Below are positions 61,071-64,000 of a DNA stretch of 64,000 bases, one piece after another. How positions within the stretch are numbered: position 1 is the first letter of the stretch; every line of letters begins with the position of its first letter. Both the position numbers and the translations under genes were made by a program. This DNA is from Leuctra nigra (lineage: Eukaryota; Arthropoda; Insecta; Plecoptera; Leuctridae), in assembly GCA_934045905.1 (NCBI GenBank), contig OW203762.1:44851411-44915410 (forward strand). Reading direction: 5' to 3'. Below the pieces are notes generated by a model. The model searched no databases. It was given only the letters and a program-made list of their open reading frames with translations, and was not told the DNA's origin.

Positions 61071-62510
61071 ATTGGTTTTTCAATCGATTGTAAATTGAGG
61101 CGTCATTTACAGAAACAGCCATTAGTCCAAAATTGGAATATTGGTGCCCCAAAATTTTTCGTTTTCATGGGCTCATTCTTCAACAAAAGATACCTTATAG
61201 TCATATGATTTCACCAGAGGCGTCGGAAGTCTATTTTCTCAGGGGGGGGGGGCACATTTTGCTTCTAGGATCTAGGAAGGGTAGGGACTAAATTTGTAAG
61301 GGAGAAAATAATTCAGTAAATGACAATGTGTGTGGGAAACATGATTGCCAAGAGAAACAATGGGGGGTCTGGGGGGAGGGTCCCTCAGCACTATGCGGGT
61401 CCGGGGTGCATAGCCCCGGGAAAATTTTGATTTTCAAGAATGAATTTGGTGCGTTTCTACGTGATTTCACACTTTTTAAACCTATCTTTATCTGAACAAA
61501 TAAATGGACGACATCAATGTCCTTCGCGTCAGGACTGCCGAAAAAGTTATTTAAGTGCCTATAAAATAAAAATATATGTGGAAAAATATCATAAAATTAT
61601 ATGCACTTGAAAAGTGATTAGTTTTTGATGATACCTCCGCAATTATTCACATTCACGATAGGTCTGATTTCAAATGCAGACATTATGAAATTAAATCTTA
61701 GACATGTCCCACATTCAAATGCCGCGCACAATTTTTTTTTTAAATTTCTGCCCACAGACAGGTTTCAAATGATTTTGGTGCATTTTAATTGTAAGAAAAC
61801 AAAAGTTAACCATTCACTCATATCAGGAATGTTCATATAAATATGTCCCGCAGCGATTTATTCAAATTTTAATACTCTTAAAAGCTAGTTTAAAATGAAT
61901 TTAGTGTAATAACAAAATCAATTTAATTGCGTCAGAAGACTCCCATCATAACAATGCCGCGCAGCGAATTTTTTTGAAATTCAGCCCTTATCGAGTAATT
62001 TTTAAAGATATTGTGCGTTACCAGGGGGGGCAGATTGATACTCTTGCCCCCCCTTCAGAAGTCTAGGGGGGGGCACGTGCCCCATCTGCCCCCCGGTTCC
62101 GGCGCCACTGGATTTCACAGGGGGGAAGTGGCATAGTCCGATGTGAAAAATACTGTTGTGAGAAATTTGTCAAATTTTATTGCAAAATGAACAGTGAAAC
62201 ATGATACTCTTTTATTCATATTTTATATTAAAGAAATGATTTGTTATATTATACTATCGTGTTTAAATTTACATTATCTGTTATTTTTTTCACAAAACCA
62301 ACTATAGTCCAGTATAAATTAATTTTTTACTCTTTTTGGAGAATATTATTGGGAAAACATTAAAGTCTGTTGACTCCCTAACGTTACAGACTAATTATAT
62401 TTCAATGTATTACATTTTATTCGCTTCATACAATAGGAATTTTTTATTGATTATCTCGAAATAACTTACTTGGTTTTGTAAATGACGCCTCAATTGTTCT
62501 TTGAACCAAT
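61071..62510. mobile_element. Outer inverted-repeat element interrupted by a nested hAT-like insertion
   Basis: ATTGAGGCGTCATTTAC at 61094-61110 is exactly complementary to 62478-62494. The similarity extends outward to ATTGGTT (61071) / AACCAAT (62510). The hAT-like element 61215-62110 lies between the arms, so the host element was about 540 bp before insertion. Ends and target duplication of the outer element are unclear. Confidence 0.55.
61215..62110. mobile_element. Non-autonomous hAT-like element, 896 bp, with 8-bp target duplication
   Basis: Termini CAGAGGCGTCGGAAG and CAGTGGCGCCGGAAC are imperfect inverted repeats. Flanks are identical GATTTCAC duplications (61207-61214 and 62111-62118). 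G-runs lie just inside each end and a GGGGGGTCTGGGGGGAGGG / CCCCGGG motif inside, as in the 895-bp element at 19285. No transposase ORF. Confidence 0.85.
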
Positions 62511-62519
62511 TGTAAAGAC

Positions 62520-64000
62520 ACAAAAAGACAATCAGAGACGATGTCATAAATGTAAGTGGAGAGCAAGCGCTTTACATGTGAACTTGATTCTCCCTCAACT
62601 CCGAGAGTCTGCTCCATGCCCGTGCACCTGTAAGATGTGGCTATGCTCAAGCACGGTCCATCAACAGCCTCCATGCACTCGATACCAACACAATAGCTTT
62701 CGTGAGAACATATCTGTTTGTCTAGGCACATTTTACGATGAATAGATGGACCATGTTATTGTAGGATGGATCACGAGAGATCTTGATGAAGGTGGTCTTG
62801 TCGGAAATAAATCTTCTTGGCAGACGGGCATAAAATAAGTGTAAATTGTTAAATATGGAAAATACCGCTAGATTTCTATTGATTTATGCTCGTTTGTCTG
62901 TCATTCAATATTAATTGTTTATGATTTTCCTAACGCATCATATATTATCCAGAATATCTTCCTGTTCGATGAGAAATAATAATAATGCAATGCGGTGCAT
63001 TATCAAGTATTTGATGTGATATGTGAAAGCTATAAATAGTTTTGAAATTAGATATAGTTCCTAACGTGGATGCCACGATATTTACAAAAAAGAAACACAT
63101 GATTCCTCATACCTCTGATGATTATAAACTTAATATACACTGCGCGGTTCTGTAAAGCAATCGATTCTCTATATAGCACGTTAATACTGTCCTAATTATT
63201 GCCATACTCCGGTCGAGTAATTTCTAGTGGTTTAATGCGATAGATTTGTAGATTTTTTTTAACATAATGTTTATAATGACTTGCTTCGTTAAGCATTAGG
63301 TAGTAAGGAACAAGACTAAATTATTTTATTTCTGGCTAGGTAACTGTCCAGAGGGTATAGTACTACGTTTTTCTTTCGCACAATTAAAAAAGGAATGATC
63401 ATCTCTGGGTTCAAAATGTTGAAATGCATTCGCAAATGATTTGTTTTTGTTTCGGGATGAATGTCGATGTGGACAGTGCGTTAAGATGTCGACGCAGCCG
63501 CGTAAAGCCTGCGCTAAGCGCTGCGTCGGACGCGATCCTCTCCACCAGTCCTCCGCCATCACTCCGCCATCCTCCATGTGTTACTTTACAACACCTACTT
63601 TTATCTCAATTCATCAACCTCAACGCGTCCACATTGAAATAACGGATTCAAATTATAGTGAAGGCGGCGCTTGTTCGAAATATGTACATGAGAATTTTAT
63701 ACCTAACCGATTTTTACGTTCGGTAATCACTTGATAATTATGTAAAATAATTACTTAATAGCATAGCGCTGTTTGAGTTGACTACAGACGGAGCATAAGA
63801 AACATAAGCAAATAGGCGTTGAAATCCGTGACAGAGTTCTGGGAACACGTCGAAGTCGAACGGTTGTCACTTGGCTGCTCTTGGCCACACAACGACAGAA
63901 GTGAAATTACTCGATCTCGACTCTGTTCTGTCTCACGCTCGGAGATTTGCAAGAAACGCGGAATAATTCTCTGGTGATTTTCACCTCGAATGCAACTAGT
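62520..64000. other. Right-edge stretch without a recognisable gene
   Basis: AT-rich, with a CpG-rich patch at about 63470-63560 containing the small inverted pair GTCGACGCAG / CTGCGTCGGAC. Frames on both strands here are short and have no recognisable domain. Confidence 0.4.

Noticed and set aside
63326..63734. ORFs on both strands near the right edge
   Set aside because: They overlap a CpG-rich patch with a small inverted repeat. There is no domain, no supported splice sites and no matching exon nearby.

Overview
This is a eukaryotic, almost certainly insect, genomic window. It is AT-rich, its genes are split by GT-AG introns of up to 12 kb, there are no operons or Shine-Dalgarno sites, and the non-coding DNA is full of short inverted-repeat elements. 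A hemipteran is plausible from the style of the repeats, but the sequence alone does not prove it.

Region by region. (1) 188-385 is the last exon of an SLC17/sialin-type transporter whose body lies off the left edge. (2) 5839-30226, + strand, is a complete M1 zinc metallopeptidase (aminopeptidase N-like, type II membrane protein). I could join it into 15 coding exons whose phases all match (2988 nt, 995 residues). (3) 33737-34294, + strand, is a 185-codon Ser-rich ORF that I do not recognise, with a possible upstream start exon at 32541-32624. (4) 44275-37394, - strand, is a complete secreted acid lipase (abhydrolase) of 6 coding exons (1173 nt, 390 residues) with a signal peptide and a full Ser-Asp-His triad. 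(5) From about 45 kb to the right edge I see no convincing gene, only repeats and one isolated candidate exon at 54006-54166 on the - strand. The aminopeptidase and the acid lipase would fit digestive or membrane-surface protein and lipid breakdown, but nothing in the sequence links them functionally.

The most striking feature is that three splice boundaries have been tandemly amplified in these two genes. Aminopeptidase exon 11 has three acceptors in 151-bp repeats. Lipase exon 3 has three acceptors in repeats 119 and 115 bp apart. The signal-peptide exon of the lipase, with its donor, is present in 14 near-identical 119-bp copies. In each case only one copy gives the right reading frame.

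Mobile DNA is abundant. There are two full-length non-autonomous hAT-like elements of 895 and 896 bp with perfect 8-bp target duplications, one of them nested in another inverted-repeat element. A 163-bp element sits 4 nt inside a lipase intron with a GTAC duplication. There is a 5S-rRNA-derived SINE, two tRNA-derived SINE fragments and many foldback (MITE-like) elements.
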